Assembly: GCA_046262175.1 (NCBI GenBank)
Contig: JBHENF010000021.1
Coordinates: 1 to 6,787 of the forward strand
Length of the DNA stretch: 6,787 nt
Direction of reading: 5' to 3'
DNA from: RYN-124 sp046262175
Lineage (GTDB): Bacteria; Actinomycetota; Actinomycetes; Mycobacteriales; SCTD01
Shown: piece by piece, positions 1-6,166 of the stretch
How positions within the stretch are numbered: position 1 is the first letter of the stretch
Layout: the number at the start of each line of letters is the position of its first letter
Program-made: the position numbers and the translations under genes
Notes under the pieces: model-generated
Told to the model about the DNA's origin: nothing
Database searches by the model: none
The model's input: the letters and a program-made list of their open reading frames with translations, nothing else

Positions 1-939
1 GCGCCCGGCGGCCATGTCGGCGCCGAGCGCCTGCTCGACGAGGTGCTCGTACGACGACAGCTCGGTGGCGGCAGCGTGCCCGGCGAGCGCGCCGGAGCGC
101 AGCGCGTACGAGATGCCCTCGCGGGTCCACGGCTCGAGCAGGCCAGCGGCGTCGCCGGCGACGAGCACCCGGCCGCGCCGCAGCGGCGAGCCGGTCGATC
201 GCACCCGCGTCAGGTGCCCGCCGTCGTGCAGCGCGGTCGCCGGGTCGAGCCCGAGCCGGCGCAGGAAGTCCCTGTAGTACGCCCGCACGTCGGCGCCCAG
301 AGAGCGGCTGCCGATGACGCCGACCGTCAGGGTGTCGCCCTTGGGGAAGACCCAGCCGTACGAGCCGGGCACCGGCCCCCAGTCGAGCAGCACGTGGCCG
401 TCCCACCGCCGGTCCGGCGCCGGCAGCTCCGCCTCCATCCCGAGGTCGACCTGATCACAGACGACGCCGACGTACGCACCGGCGCGGCTGCCGGAGCCAT
501 CCGCGCCGACCACCGTCCGCGCGCGCACCGCGCCGTCGCGGGTGGTCAGGGTGACGACGGCGTCCGCCTCCTCGTACCCCTGCACCACGACACCCGTCCG
601 CAGTTCAGCACCGGCGTCGACCGCCAGCCGTACCAGCGCCTCGTCGAGCTCGGACCGCAGCACCATCGGCAGGAACGGCACCGTCTCGCGGCTGAACGCC
701 CGCCGGCCGTTGGACGTGAAGGTCAGCCGGCCGACGCTGTCCCGGGTGAGCGGCTCGAGCTGCACCCCCGCCGCGAGCACCGCGGCCTGCGACGCGCCGA
801 TGAGGCCGCCGCCGCACCTCTTGTAGCGAGGCAGCTGCTCGCGCTCGAGCAGCACGGTGGACGCGCCCGCCAGGGCGGCGGCGCGGGCCGCGGCGGCACC
901 CGCGGGCCCGCCGCCGACCACGGCCACGTCGTAGGTCAC
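1..939 (-). CDS. Geranylgeranyl reductase family FAD-dependent oxidoreductase (partial, C-terminus off the left edge)
   Basis: An uninterrupted minus-strand frame gives 313 residues from a GTG start at 939 to the left edge. An N-terminal FAD-binding Rossmann motif is visible (YDVAVVGGGPAGAAAA, residues 3-18), with E32 at the end of beta-2 where the FAD ribose is usually bound. Next come the family signature PRYKRCGGGL (37-46), a GADG block (145-148), YGWVFPKGD (194-202), and the second FAD motif GDAAG (262-266) followed by EPWTREGI (269-276). This order matches the geranylgeranyl reductase family, flavoproteins that saturate isoprenoid double bonds in lipids or quinone side chains. The real substrate cannot be read from the sequence. 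The GTG overlaps the upstream gene's TGA as GTGA and has no Shine-Dalgarno sequence of its own, so translational coupling to the AtuA-like gene is likely. Roughly the last quarter is probably missing. Other group 1 flavin monooxygenase-like enzymes are the main alternative. Confidence 0.88.
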   Translation of the reverse strand, partial: MTYDVAVVGGGPAGAAAARAAALAGASTVLLEREQLPRYKRCGGGLIGASQAAVLAAGVQLEPLTRDSVGRLTFTSNGRRAFSRETVPFLPMVLRSELDEALVRLAVDAGAELRTGVVVQGYEEADAVVTLTTRDGAVRARTVVGADGSGSRAGAYVGVVCDQVDLGMEAELPAPDRRWDGHVLLDWGPVPGSYGWVFPKGDTLTVGVIGSRSLGADVRAYYRDFLRRLGLDPATALHDGGHLTRVRSTGSPLRRGRVLVAGDAAGLLEPWTREGISYALRSGALAGHAAATELSSYEHLVEQALGADMAAGR

Positions 940-2651
940 AGCAGCGAGACCGGCACGTCGACGTGGCGCGACCGCAGGTACTCGCCCAGCCCCTTCGCCT
1001 GCGGGTCGAACCGGGTCGAGGACGCCACTCCCTCGCCGAGCAGCCCGTGCACCACGACGTTGAGGGCACGCAGGTTGGGCAGCGGGTGGACGTCCACGCG
1101 CAGCCCCTCCGCCTCGGGCAGCAGGGCGCGGACGGCGTCCTCGGTCAGGAACGCCAGCAGCCAGGCGGCCGCCTCATCGGTACGCGCCCAGAAACCGACG
1201 TTGGCGTTGCCGCCCTTGTCGCCGGAGCGGGCGCCGACCACCGTCCCGAAGGGCACCCGCCGCGTCGGCCCCCCCTGCCACGGCTGCTCGTCGGCGACCA
1301 CGTCCGCGCCCACAGGAGGCTGTCCCGCCGGCGTGTGCGGCACCACCTCGCGCCGGCCGTCGGCGTGCACGACGACGTGGTCCACCTCGTCGGACGGGAC
1401 GAGTGCGGGCCAGTAGATGCCGTACGGCTGCGCCTCTCCCGGCGGGGAGGTGAGCGTGAAGCCTGGGTACGAGGCGAGCGCCAGCTCCACCGCCGCGCTG
1501 CTGAACGCGCGCCCCACCGCCTTCGGGTCGTCGCCGCGCACGTGCACCCGCAGCAGCGCTGCGGCCTGCTCGTTCGTCGCCGCGTCCGGCTGGTCCAGGC
1601 GCACCAGGGTGTGCGAGAACGGGTGCGGGTAGGCGTCCCGCAGGCCCGCCAGCGCGAGCTCGGCCTTGTCCTCCACGTCCAGCCCGGTGAGGACGAACTC
1701 CATCCGGTTGCGGAAGCCGCCCAGCATGTTGAGCGCCACCTTCACCTGACCTGACGGCGGCCCGCCGCGCGCCCCGCTGATGCGCACCCGGTCCGGCCCG
1801 TCGTCCTCGAGCCGAAGGGTGTCGAACCGGGTGACGACGTCCGGCCCGGCGTAGGCGGGTCCGGCGATCTCGTACAGCAGCTGGGCCGTGACGGTGCCGA
1901 CGGTGACCGCCCCCGCCGTGCCCTCGTGCTTGGTGATCACGCAGGAGCCGTCCTGGGACAGCTCGCCGATCGGGAAGCCGGGGTGCACCGGCTGCGCGAC
2001 CTCCTCGCGGACGAACGCGTAGTTGCCGCCGGTCGCCTGCGTGCCGCACTCGAGCACGTGCCCGGCGACGACCGCACCGGCCAGCCGGTCCCAGTCGTCG
2101 CGCCCCCAGCCGAAGTGCGCGGCAGCCGGCCCCACGACCAGGGACGCATCCGTGACGCGGCCGGTCACGACGACCTGCGCGCCCGCGTCGAGAGCGGCGG
2201 CGATGCCCCAGGCGCCGAGGTACGCGTTGGCGGTGAGCGGGCTGCCCGTCAGCGGCGCGCCCGTGTCGAGGTTCGGCAGGTCCAGCTCGCCGACGCGGGG
2301 GAGCAGGTCGTCGCCCTCGACGTGCGCGACCGGCAGCGGCACCCCGAGCCGCTCCGCGAGCTCCCGTACGGCCTCTGCGCAGGCCGCCGGGGCCAGGCCC
2401 CCGGCGTTCACGACGACCTTCGTGCCGCGGTCGGCGATCTCGCCGAGGACGTCCTCGAGCTGGCGCAGGAACGTCGTCGCGTAGCCTCGAGACGGATCCT
2501 TCGCGCGGGACCGGAACAGGATCAGCATCGTCAGCTCGGCGAGGTAGTCGCCGGTGACGACGTCGACCGGACCGCCCGTGACGACCTCCCGCATCGCGGA
2601 GAAGCGGTCCCCGTAGAAGCCCGAGCAGTTGGCGATCCGCAACGTCTGCAC
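936..2651 (-). CDS. AtuA family (DUF1446) acyclic-terpene-utilisation-like protein
   Basis: This 571-residue protein opens with the family's usual N-terminus (LRIANCSGFYGDR, residues 4-16) and the block GDYLAELTM (34-42). Further conserved-looking stretches are VVTGRVTDASLVVGP (161-175) and ECGTQATGGNY (201-211). After a linker near 430-465 the C-terminal AtuA-like small domain carries RSGDKGGNANVG (475-486). Both domains are present, so it looks full length. AtuA is named for the Pseudomonas acyclic terpene (citronellol/geraniol) utilisation cluster. Its biochemical activity is not well settled, and actinobacterial homologues often sit with acyl-CoA metabolism genes, so terpene use here is only inference. 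No signal peptide is seen, so it is probably cytoplasmic. The GTG at 2651 is the first in-frame start codon before the family N-terminus. No good Shine-Dalgarno precedes it, so a leaderless mRNA is possible. It is first in a pair with the GGR-type oxidoreductase. Confidence 0.88.
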   Translation of the reverse strand: MQTLRIANCSGFYGDRFSAMREVVTGGPVDVVTGDYLAELTMLILFRSRAKDPSRGYATTFLRQLEDVLGEIADRGTKVVVNAGGLAPAACAEAVRELAERLGVPLPVAHVEGDDLLPRVGELDLPNLDTGAPLTGSPLTANAYLGAWGIAAALDAGAQVVVTGRVTDASLVVGPAAAHFGWGRDDWDRLAGAVVAGHVLECGTQATGGNYAFVREEVAQPVHPGFPIGELSQDGSCVITKHEGTAGAVTVGTVTAQLLYEIAGPAYAGPDVVTRFDTLRLEDDGPDRVRISGARGGPPSGQVKVALNMLGGFRNRMEFVLTGLDVEDKAELALAGLRDAYPHPFSHTLVRLDQPDAATNEQAAALLRVHVRGDDPKAVGRAFSSAAVELALASYPGFTLTSPPGEAQPYGIYWPALVPSDEVDHVVVHADGRREVVPHTPAGQPPVGADVVADEQPWQGGPTRRVPFGTVVGARSGDKGGNANVGFWARTDEAAAWLLAFLTEDAVRALLPEAEGLRVDVHPLPNLRALNVVVHGLLGEGVASSTRFDPQAKGLGEYLRSRHVDVPVSLL

Positions 2652-2685
2652 GTCCGGATCGTTGCACCTGGGACAGGAGCGGCAG

Positions 2686-2691
2686 AGGAGG
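2686..2691 (+). promoter_or_regulatory. Ribosome binding site deciding the transglycosylase start
   Basis: A perfect AGGAGG lies 5 nt upstream of the GTG at 2697. Another in-frame GTG at 2691 overlaps the last base of this site and so cannot use it. The same frame stays open far upstream, but that part is antisense to the AtuA-like gene. This site therefore fixes the start at 2697, directly before a signal peptide. Confidence 0.8.
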
Positions 2692-2696
2692 TGCGC

Positions 2697-3803
2697 GTGC
2701 AGGTCCGTACCGGGTTCGTCGCTGCCCTCCTTGCGGTCACGGCAGCCGCCGGTACGACGACCGCCGTCGTGGGCCTGCCCGCTGCGTCGCCCGCGGCCCC
2801 TGCGGCCGCTCCTGCCCTCCCCGCAGCCGCGCAGCAGCAGCCGTCACCGCTCGCCCGGTCCAGCCGCAGCCGTCCGATTCCGGTCGTCCGGCCGCTCACG
2901 ACGCTCCGCAACCCGGACCTGCTGGTGACGCTGACGAAGCCGCTGACGACGGCGCAGCTGGCCGCGCTGCGCGGCATCCGCCGGATGTCGGGGCTGACCG
3001 TCCTCGACGTGGGCAGCGTCCGCCTCGGCGCCGGCCGCTCCGTGCGCGTCGCGGGTGTCGACCCGTCGCAGTTCCGGCAGTTCACGCCGCGCGAGACGGC
3101 GGCGTCCGACCCGCTGTGGCAGGCGGTCGCGCGCGGGGAGCTCGCCGTCACGTACGGCCTGAGCCACGCCCGCAAGCTCACCCTCGGCGGCACGACCCGC
3201 ATCTCCCGGCAGCCGACCCGCATCGGCGCGGTCGCCGTCTACGGCGTGCCAGGGATCGACGCCGTCACCAGCCGCGCGACCGCGCGCTCGCTGGGGGTGG
3301 TGCCCGGCACGGCGGTCCTGCTGGCCGCGCCGACCCGCGGCATCACCGCGCTGAAGCGGGCCGTCCGCGAGGTGATCGGCGACGGCGCGGTGGTGGACGT
3401 GCTGCGTCCGGTGCAGGTGACGGCGTATCGCGGCAAGCCACGCGACTACCGCGAGCTCTACATCGCCAGCGCCCGCTACTGCCCCGGGCTGCGCTGGCAG
3501 GTCCTCGCTGCGATCGGGCAGGTCGAGAGCGGGCACGGGCGCAACGTGGGCCCGTCCAGCGCCGGCGCGCTCGGACCGATGCAGTTCCTCCCGAGCACGT
3601 GGGCCTGCTCCGGCGTGGACGGCGACGGCGACGGCAAGGCCGACATCCTGAACCCGTTCGACGCCGTGCCGGCGGCTGCGCTGTACCTGTGTCGGGCCGG
3701 CGCCGGCAGCGGCCAGCAGGGCCTGTACGACGCGATCTTCAGCTACAACCACGCCGACTGGTACGTGAAGCTGGTCCTGGAGATCGCCGCCCGCTACCGC
3801 TGA
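2697..3803 (+). CDS. Secreted lytic transglycosylase (SLT domain) with an N-terminal MacB/FtsX-like region
   Basis: The 368-residue protein starts with a signal peptide: R4, then a hydrophobic stretch at about 7-28, then an Ala/Pro/Gln-rich linker to about residue 60. Residues 72-240 form a separate domain with GVDPSQFRQFTP (120-131) and ASDPLWQAVARGEL (136-149). This recalls the periplasmic core of MacB/FtsX-type permeases, though the match is from memory only. Residues 250-368 form a lytic transglycosylase domain with the likely catalytic E277 in AIGQVESGHGRN (272-283), GPMQFLPSTW (293-302), and NHADWYV (351-357). Such enzymes cleave the MurNAc-GlcNAc bond of peptidoglycan to leave 1,6-anhydro-MurNAc. 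D308, D310, D312, D316 and N319 make an EF-hand-like calcium loop, as seen in some transglycosylases. C304 and C332 could form a disulfide. The protein is exported and either soluble or wall-associated. It is transcribed alone, divergent from the AtuA-like gene and convergent with the patatin gene. Confidence 0.88.
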   Translation: MQVRTGFVAALLAVTAAAGTTTAVVGLPAASPAAPAAAPALPAAAQQQPSPLARSSRSRPIPVVRPLTTLRNPDLLVTLTKPLTTAQLAALRGIRRMSGLTVLDVGSVRLGAGRSVRVAGVDPSQFRQFTPRETAASDPLWQAVARGELAVTYGLSHARKLTLGGTTRISRQPTRIGAVAVYGVPGIDAVTSRATARSLGVVPGTAVLLAAPTRGITALKRAVREVIGDGAVVDVLRPVQVTAYRGKPRDYRELYIASARYCPGLRWQVLAAIGQVESGHGRNVGPSSAGALGPMQFLPSTWACSGVDGDGDGKADILNPFDAVPAAALYLCRAGAGSGQQGLYDAIFSYNHADWYVKLVLEIAARYR

Positions 3804-4750
3804 GGCGCGAGCAGCTCCGTCAGCTCCGGCCGCGCCTCGACTCGCGACCGGACCGTCTCGGCGGCCGTACGGACGACCTTGGGGCTCTTGAGCATCCGCA
3901 TCGGGTTGAGCCCCATCGCGGCGATGTCCGCGGCCGAGGGCTGGAACACGACGACCTGCGCGCCCTTGCGCCGCAGCATCCGTACCTCGCGGGCGAGGTA
4001 GCGGCGGACCGCCAGCCGGATGAGCGCGTCGGGCGTACGCGTGCCGCGGCCGGGGGCGAACGACATCGGCGAGGAGATGACGACGAGCTCCGGGTTGTCG
4101 CGCAGCACGACGTCGGCGTTGGTGGGGGAGTGGCCGCCGCCGTCCACGTACGCCTGCCCGTCCACGTAGACCGGCGAGAAGTATCCGGGGATCGCGCAGG
4201 AGGCAGCGACTGCGGTGCCCACGTCCGTCGCGGGTGCACCAGGGGAGCCGAACACGACGCGGCGCGCGTCCCGGGCCCGTACGGCGCAGATGCGCAGACC
4301 GTCGCCCGGCCAGTGCCGCCCGTGCAGTTGGCCGATGCCGCGGCGGATCCCGTCGGTGGTCGTACGGCCGGCGGGCAGCAGCCCGGAGACGACGGCGCCG
4401 GGGCGGACCGCCCACGGCCGCCGAGCCGCGGCCATCAGCGAGCCTGCTGCCAGGGGGCGACGGCCGGCAGCGGGCGCGGCCTCCTGGTGCAGGGCCGGCA
4501 CCGGGCGCTTCGCCTGCAGGCGGCGCTTGCCCTCGGGCGACAGCGCGCCGCCGTCGAGCATCGCCGCCTGGTCGGCCGCTGAGAAGTCGGCCGCCAGCGC
4601 CGCCGCGACGAGCGACCCGGCCGAGGTCCCCACGATGACGTCGGAGCGGCGGCCGTCGAAGCCGGTCGTCTCGGCGAGCGCGGTCAGGACGCCCAGGTGG
4701 AACGCCTGGCCGGTCAGGCCACCGGCGCCGAGGACGAGGGCGGTGCGCAC
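3794..4750 (-). CDS. Patatin-like phospholipase (RssA-like)
   Basis: The 318-residue protein has every hallmark of a bacterial patatin. The oxyanion-hole loop GAGGLTGQAFH lies at residues 8-18. The nucleophile elbow GTSAGS (41-46) has S43 as the serine, and the DGG motif (203-205) supplies D203 for the Ser-Asp dyad. The conserved segment AASCAIPGYFSPV (182-194) precedes the Asp. Such enzymes hydrolyse acyl esters of phospholipids or related lipids, but the natural substrate is not visible here. There is no signal peptide or membrane segment, so it is likely cytoplasmic or membrane-peripheral. It starts with GTG at 4750, preceded by a poorly spaced AGGA-type sequence. The stop of the upstream secreted hydrolase is 12 bp before it, so the two genes are probably co-transcribed. 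Its TAG stop lies within the last codons of the convergent transglycosylase gene, a 10-bp overlap. Confidence 0.92.
   Translation of the reverse strand: MRTALVLGAGGLTGQAFHLGVLTALAETTGFDGRRSDVIVGTSAGSLVAAALAADFSAADQAAMLDGGALSPEGKRRLQAKRPVPALHQEAAPAAGRRPLAAGSLMAAARRPWAVRPGAVVSGLLPAGRTTTDGIRRGIGQLHGRHWPGDGLRICAVRARDARRVVFGSPGAPATDVGTAVAASCAIPGYFSPVYVDGQAYVDGGGHSPTNADVVLRDNPELVVISSPMSFAPGRGTRTPDALIRLAVRRYLAREVRMLRRKGAQVVVFQPSAADIAAMGLNPMRMLKSPKVVRTAAETVRSRVEARPELTELLAPQR
3802..3838. terminator. Candidate bidirectional terminator hairpin at the convergent junction
   Basis: GAGGCGCG (3802-3809) and CGCGCCTC (3831-3838) are perfect 8-bp inverted repeats around a 21-nt loop. The repeat begins inside the TGA stop of the transglycosylase gene and lies wholly within the 3' coding end of the patatin gene. 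There is no U tract, which is common for actinobacterial hairpin terminators. No other hairpin is obvious at this junction. Codon bias in GC-rich DNA can produce such repeats by chance, so the call is tentative. Confidence 0.4.
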
Positions 4751-4762
4751 GTTCCTATCGTG

Positions 4763-5887
4763 TCAGCAGCCCGTCGTGGTGCTCCGCTGGGTTCCCGTCG
4801 CTCCGTCGAAGAACGTCTCGCGACAGGTCGGGGACGCGCCCTGGAACAGCCCGGTGAGGGCGGCGAAGCCCGCCAGCCCGACGTCGTGCGTGGTGCTGGT
4901 CTCGCTGGCGTGGCCTGCGAACGGCGAGTCGTGCGGCACCGGCGCGTAGCCGTCGAGGGTGGTGCCAGGCTCGCTGGTCTTGGAGTGGGTGAGGGCCGAC
5001 CACATGTCGACCGGCATGCCCTGCGCACGCAGCAGCGCCTGCAGCTGGCGGCTCTCGTCGTGCGTGACCAGCCCGTCCACGATGCCGTGGGCGATGCTCA
5101 CTCCCTTGAGGCCGCTGTCGACGATGTCCTGCGTCCGGTTGACGACGGTGCGGTCGAGGTAGACGTCGGACTTCTGCTCGAACGTGCCGCCCATCTCCTT
5201 CTCGATGTCGGCGGTCGCGTTCGCGGCGAAGGTGTTCACGGGCGCGAGCCGGCGGGCGCCCTGGTACGTCTCCGTCACGTTGACGGCCGGCTCGACCGCG
5301 ACCCAGTAGTCGAACAGCGGCTTGCCCTTGCTGTCCTTCGGCTTGCTCGCGACGACCAGGCCGCTGGTGTTGCCGCCCATGCTGACGCCGTAGACGACGT
5401 TGGTGCCCTTGTGGCCGCACTCCGCGTCGAAGAGCTGCACGGCCGCGATCGAGTCGGCCGCGCCCTCGGCGACCTGCCAGCCGCGGCTCGACGGCAGCTT
5501 GCCCGCGGCGCCAGGAGTGTCGATCTGGCCGCGGTAGTCCGGGGCTACGGCGATGACGCCGAGCTGGCTGGCGGTCCGCGTGATGTGCTCGGCCCAGCTG
5601 TACATGGTGTGCCCGTAGCCGTGGTCGAAGACGACGACGCCCTTCGGCGTGCCCGCGGGCAGCGCGTACAGCGCTGTCGCCGTCTGCCCCTGGACGTCGT
5701 ACGTCAGCGTCTGGACCTGCGACGGGTCGCCGGTGCAGGCGTCGTCCTCAGCGCGGTCGGCCTGCTTCTGATGGCCGTACGCGTAGGCGTGGCCGTTGCC
5801 GTGGCCGGGGTCGGCGAACGACGGCAGCGCGGTGCCGGCGGCGAGGCCGAGGACGGCGATCGCGAGGACGAGGCGGCGCGGGGACAT
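4763..5887 (-). CDS. Secreted alpha/beta hydrolase (lipase/esterase-like)
   Basis: The 374-residue protein begins with a signal peptide: RR at 4-5, hydrophobic residues 6-20, probable cleavage after A25 in PSFA. A short His-rich stretch (H29, H33, H39) follows. The alpha/beta-hydrolase fold is shown by VVVFDHGYGH (84-93, oxyanion-hole strand), APDYRG (115-120) and the nucleophile elbow GVSMGG (167-172) with S169. D271 in HGIVDGLVTHDES and H326 in PFAGHASET are the best acid and base candidates, although H334 is also possible. Four cysteines remain after the signal peptide (C51, C157, C355, C374), which fits disulfides in an exported protein. The substrate is unknown: an ester, a lipid or a peptide (prolyl-oligopeptidase-like) would all fit. 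The frame stays open upstream to 6139, but the ATG at 5887 has a GGAG 6 nt ahead and directly precedes the signal peptide, so it is the chosen start. The patatin gene follows after 12 bp. Confidence 0.85.
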   Translation of the reverse strand: MSPRRLVLAIAVLGLAAGTALPSFADPGHGNGHAYAYGHQKQADRAEDDACTGDPSQVQTLTYDVQGQTATALYALPAGTPKGVVVFDHGYGHTMYSWAEHITRTASQLGVIAVAPDYRGQIDTPGAAGKLPSSRGWQVAEGAADSIAAVQLFDAECGHKGTNVVYGVSMGGNTSGLVVASKPKDSKGKPLFDYWVAVEPAVNVTETYQGARRLAPVNTFAANATADIEKEMGGTFEQKSDVYLDRTVVNRTQDIVDSGLKGVSIAHGIVDGLVTHDESRQLQALLRAQGMPVDMWSALTHSKTSEPGTTLDGYAPVPHDSPFAGHASETSTTHDVGLAGFAALTGLFQGASPTCRETFFDGATGTQRSTTTGC

Positions 5888-5893
5888 CAGGCA

Positions 5894-5897
5894 CTCC
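5894..5897 (-). promoter_or_regulatory. Ribosome binding site of the secreted hydrolase
   Basis: On the minus strand GGAG (within CCGGAG) lies 6 nt before the ATG at 5887. It supports this start over the longer open frame upstream and sits just downstream of the foldable leader. Confidence 0.65.
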
Positions 5898-5912
5898 GGA
5901 GGTTGCTGGGGT

Positions 5913-5983
5913 AGGCCTCCTGTTTCGCTACTGGCGGGTAGATCCCTGCCGCCGCGTACGAACTCGCGGGAGGAGCCAGGCCT
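5913..5983 (-). promoter_or_regulatory. Foldable 5' leader of the hydrolase gene (possible cis-regulatory RNA)
   Basis: Three stems can form together here. The closing stem pairs 5913-5921 with 5971-5983: AGGCC with GGCCT and TCCT with AGGA, with a 4-nt bulge at 5975-5978. Inside it lie hairpin A (5933-5950, GGC-GGG over CCC-GCC with one bulged base and a 5-nt loop) and hairpin B (5952-5969, CCGCG over CGCGG with an 8-nt loop). The result is a three-way junction ending about 25 nt before the start codon and just ahead of the ribosome binding site. I compared it from memory with cobalamin, TPP, c-di-AMP, c-di-GMP and fluoride riboswitch motifs and found no match. It may be a chance fold of GC-rich DNA. 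Confidence 0.3.
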
Positions 5984-6058
5984 TCCGGACGTAACGGGCT
6001 CACGGGGGGACAGATCCCGCACCGTGCGGTGGCCAGCGGCCGGTGCACCAGCGGCTGC

Positions 6059-6104
6059 GTTGCCACCCCGGCACGTTCTGGCGGAATACTGCCCCTGTGG
6101 CAAC
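6059..6104. repeat. 46-bp inverted repeat upstream of the hydrolase gene
   Basis: GTTGCCAC (6059-6066) and GTGGCAAC (6097-6104) are perfect 8-bp inverted repeats. Inside them, after symmetric 3-nt spacers, GGCA (6070-6073) and TGCC (6090-6093) pair again around a 16-nt centre (6074-6089) that is less GC-rich than its surroundings. The element lies between the oxidoreductase terminator and the hydrolase leader. It could be an operator or an RNA hairpin. No promoter boxes could be placed with confidence. Confidence 0.45.
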
Positions 6105-6125
6105 ACGGCTGCAGAGGCGCACAGC

Positions 6126-6158
6126 GCGCGGCGGGCCACGGGGCATCGGGCGCCGCGC
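6126..6158 (-). terminator. Candidate intrinsic terminator of the quinone oxidoreductase gene
   Basis: GCGCGGCG (6126-6133) and CGCCGCGC (6151-6158) form a perfect 8-bp all-G/C stem around a 17-nt loop. Reading on the minus strand, the stem begins 8 nt after the TAG stop of the oxidoreductase gene. There is no U tract, as is usual for high-GC actinobacterial terminators. Position and stem strength make termination here more likely than readthrough into the hydrolase gene. Confidence 0.55.
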
Positions 6159-6166
6159 TCAGCCCA

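Noticed and set aside
43..1416. 457-codon plus-strand reading frame
   Set aside because: It is antisense to the GGR-type and AtuA-like genes, is dominated by Arg, Ala, Gly and Pro, and has no recognisable motif.
1174..2667. 497-codon minus-strand reading frame
   Set aside because: It is a frame-shifted shadow of the AtuA-like gene with Arg/Gly-rich composition and no domain.
1926..2696. Upstream extension of the transglycosylase frame, open as one 625-codon reading frame
   Set aside because: It lies antisense to the AtuA-like gene, and the signal peptide and AGGAGG place the true start at 2697.
2844..4415. 523-codon minus-strand reading frame
   Set aside because: It runs antisense to the transglycosylase gene and out of frame with the patatin gene, and has low-complexity composition.
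3116..4582. 488-codon plus-strand reading frame
   Set aside because: It is out of frame with the transglycosylase and antisense to the patatin gene, with no motifs.
4697..5914. 405-codon plus-strand reading frame
   Set aside because: It is antisense to the secreted hydrolase, whose catalytic motifs and signal peptide are clear on the other strand.
5984..6058. Possible cobalamin-type riboswitch suggested by a CCGCA-CCG-TGCGG hairpin (6017-6029)
   Set aside because: The conserved core boxes of that class are absent, and a 5-bp GC hairpin is expected by chance at this base composition.
5888..6139. 84-codon N-terminal extension of the hydrolase frame
   Set aside because: It would place the signal peptide inside the protein. 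The internal ATG at 5887 has a well-placed ribosome binding site.
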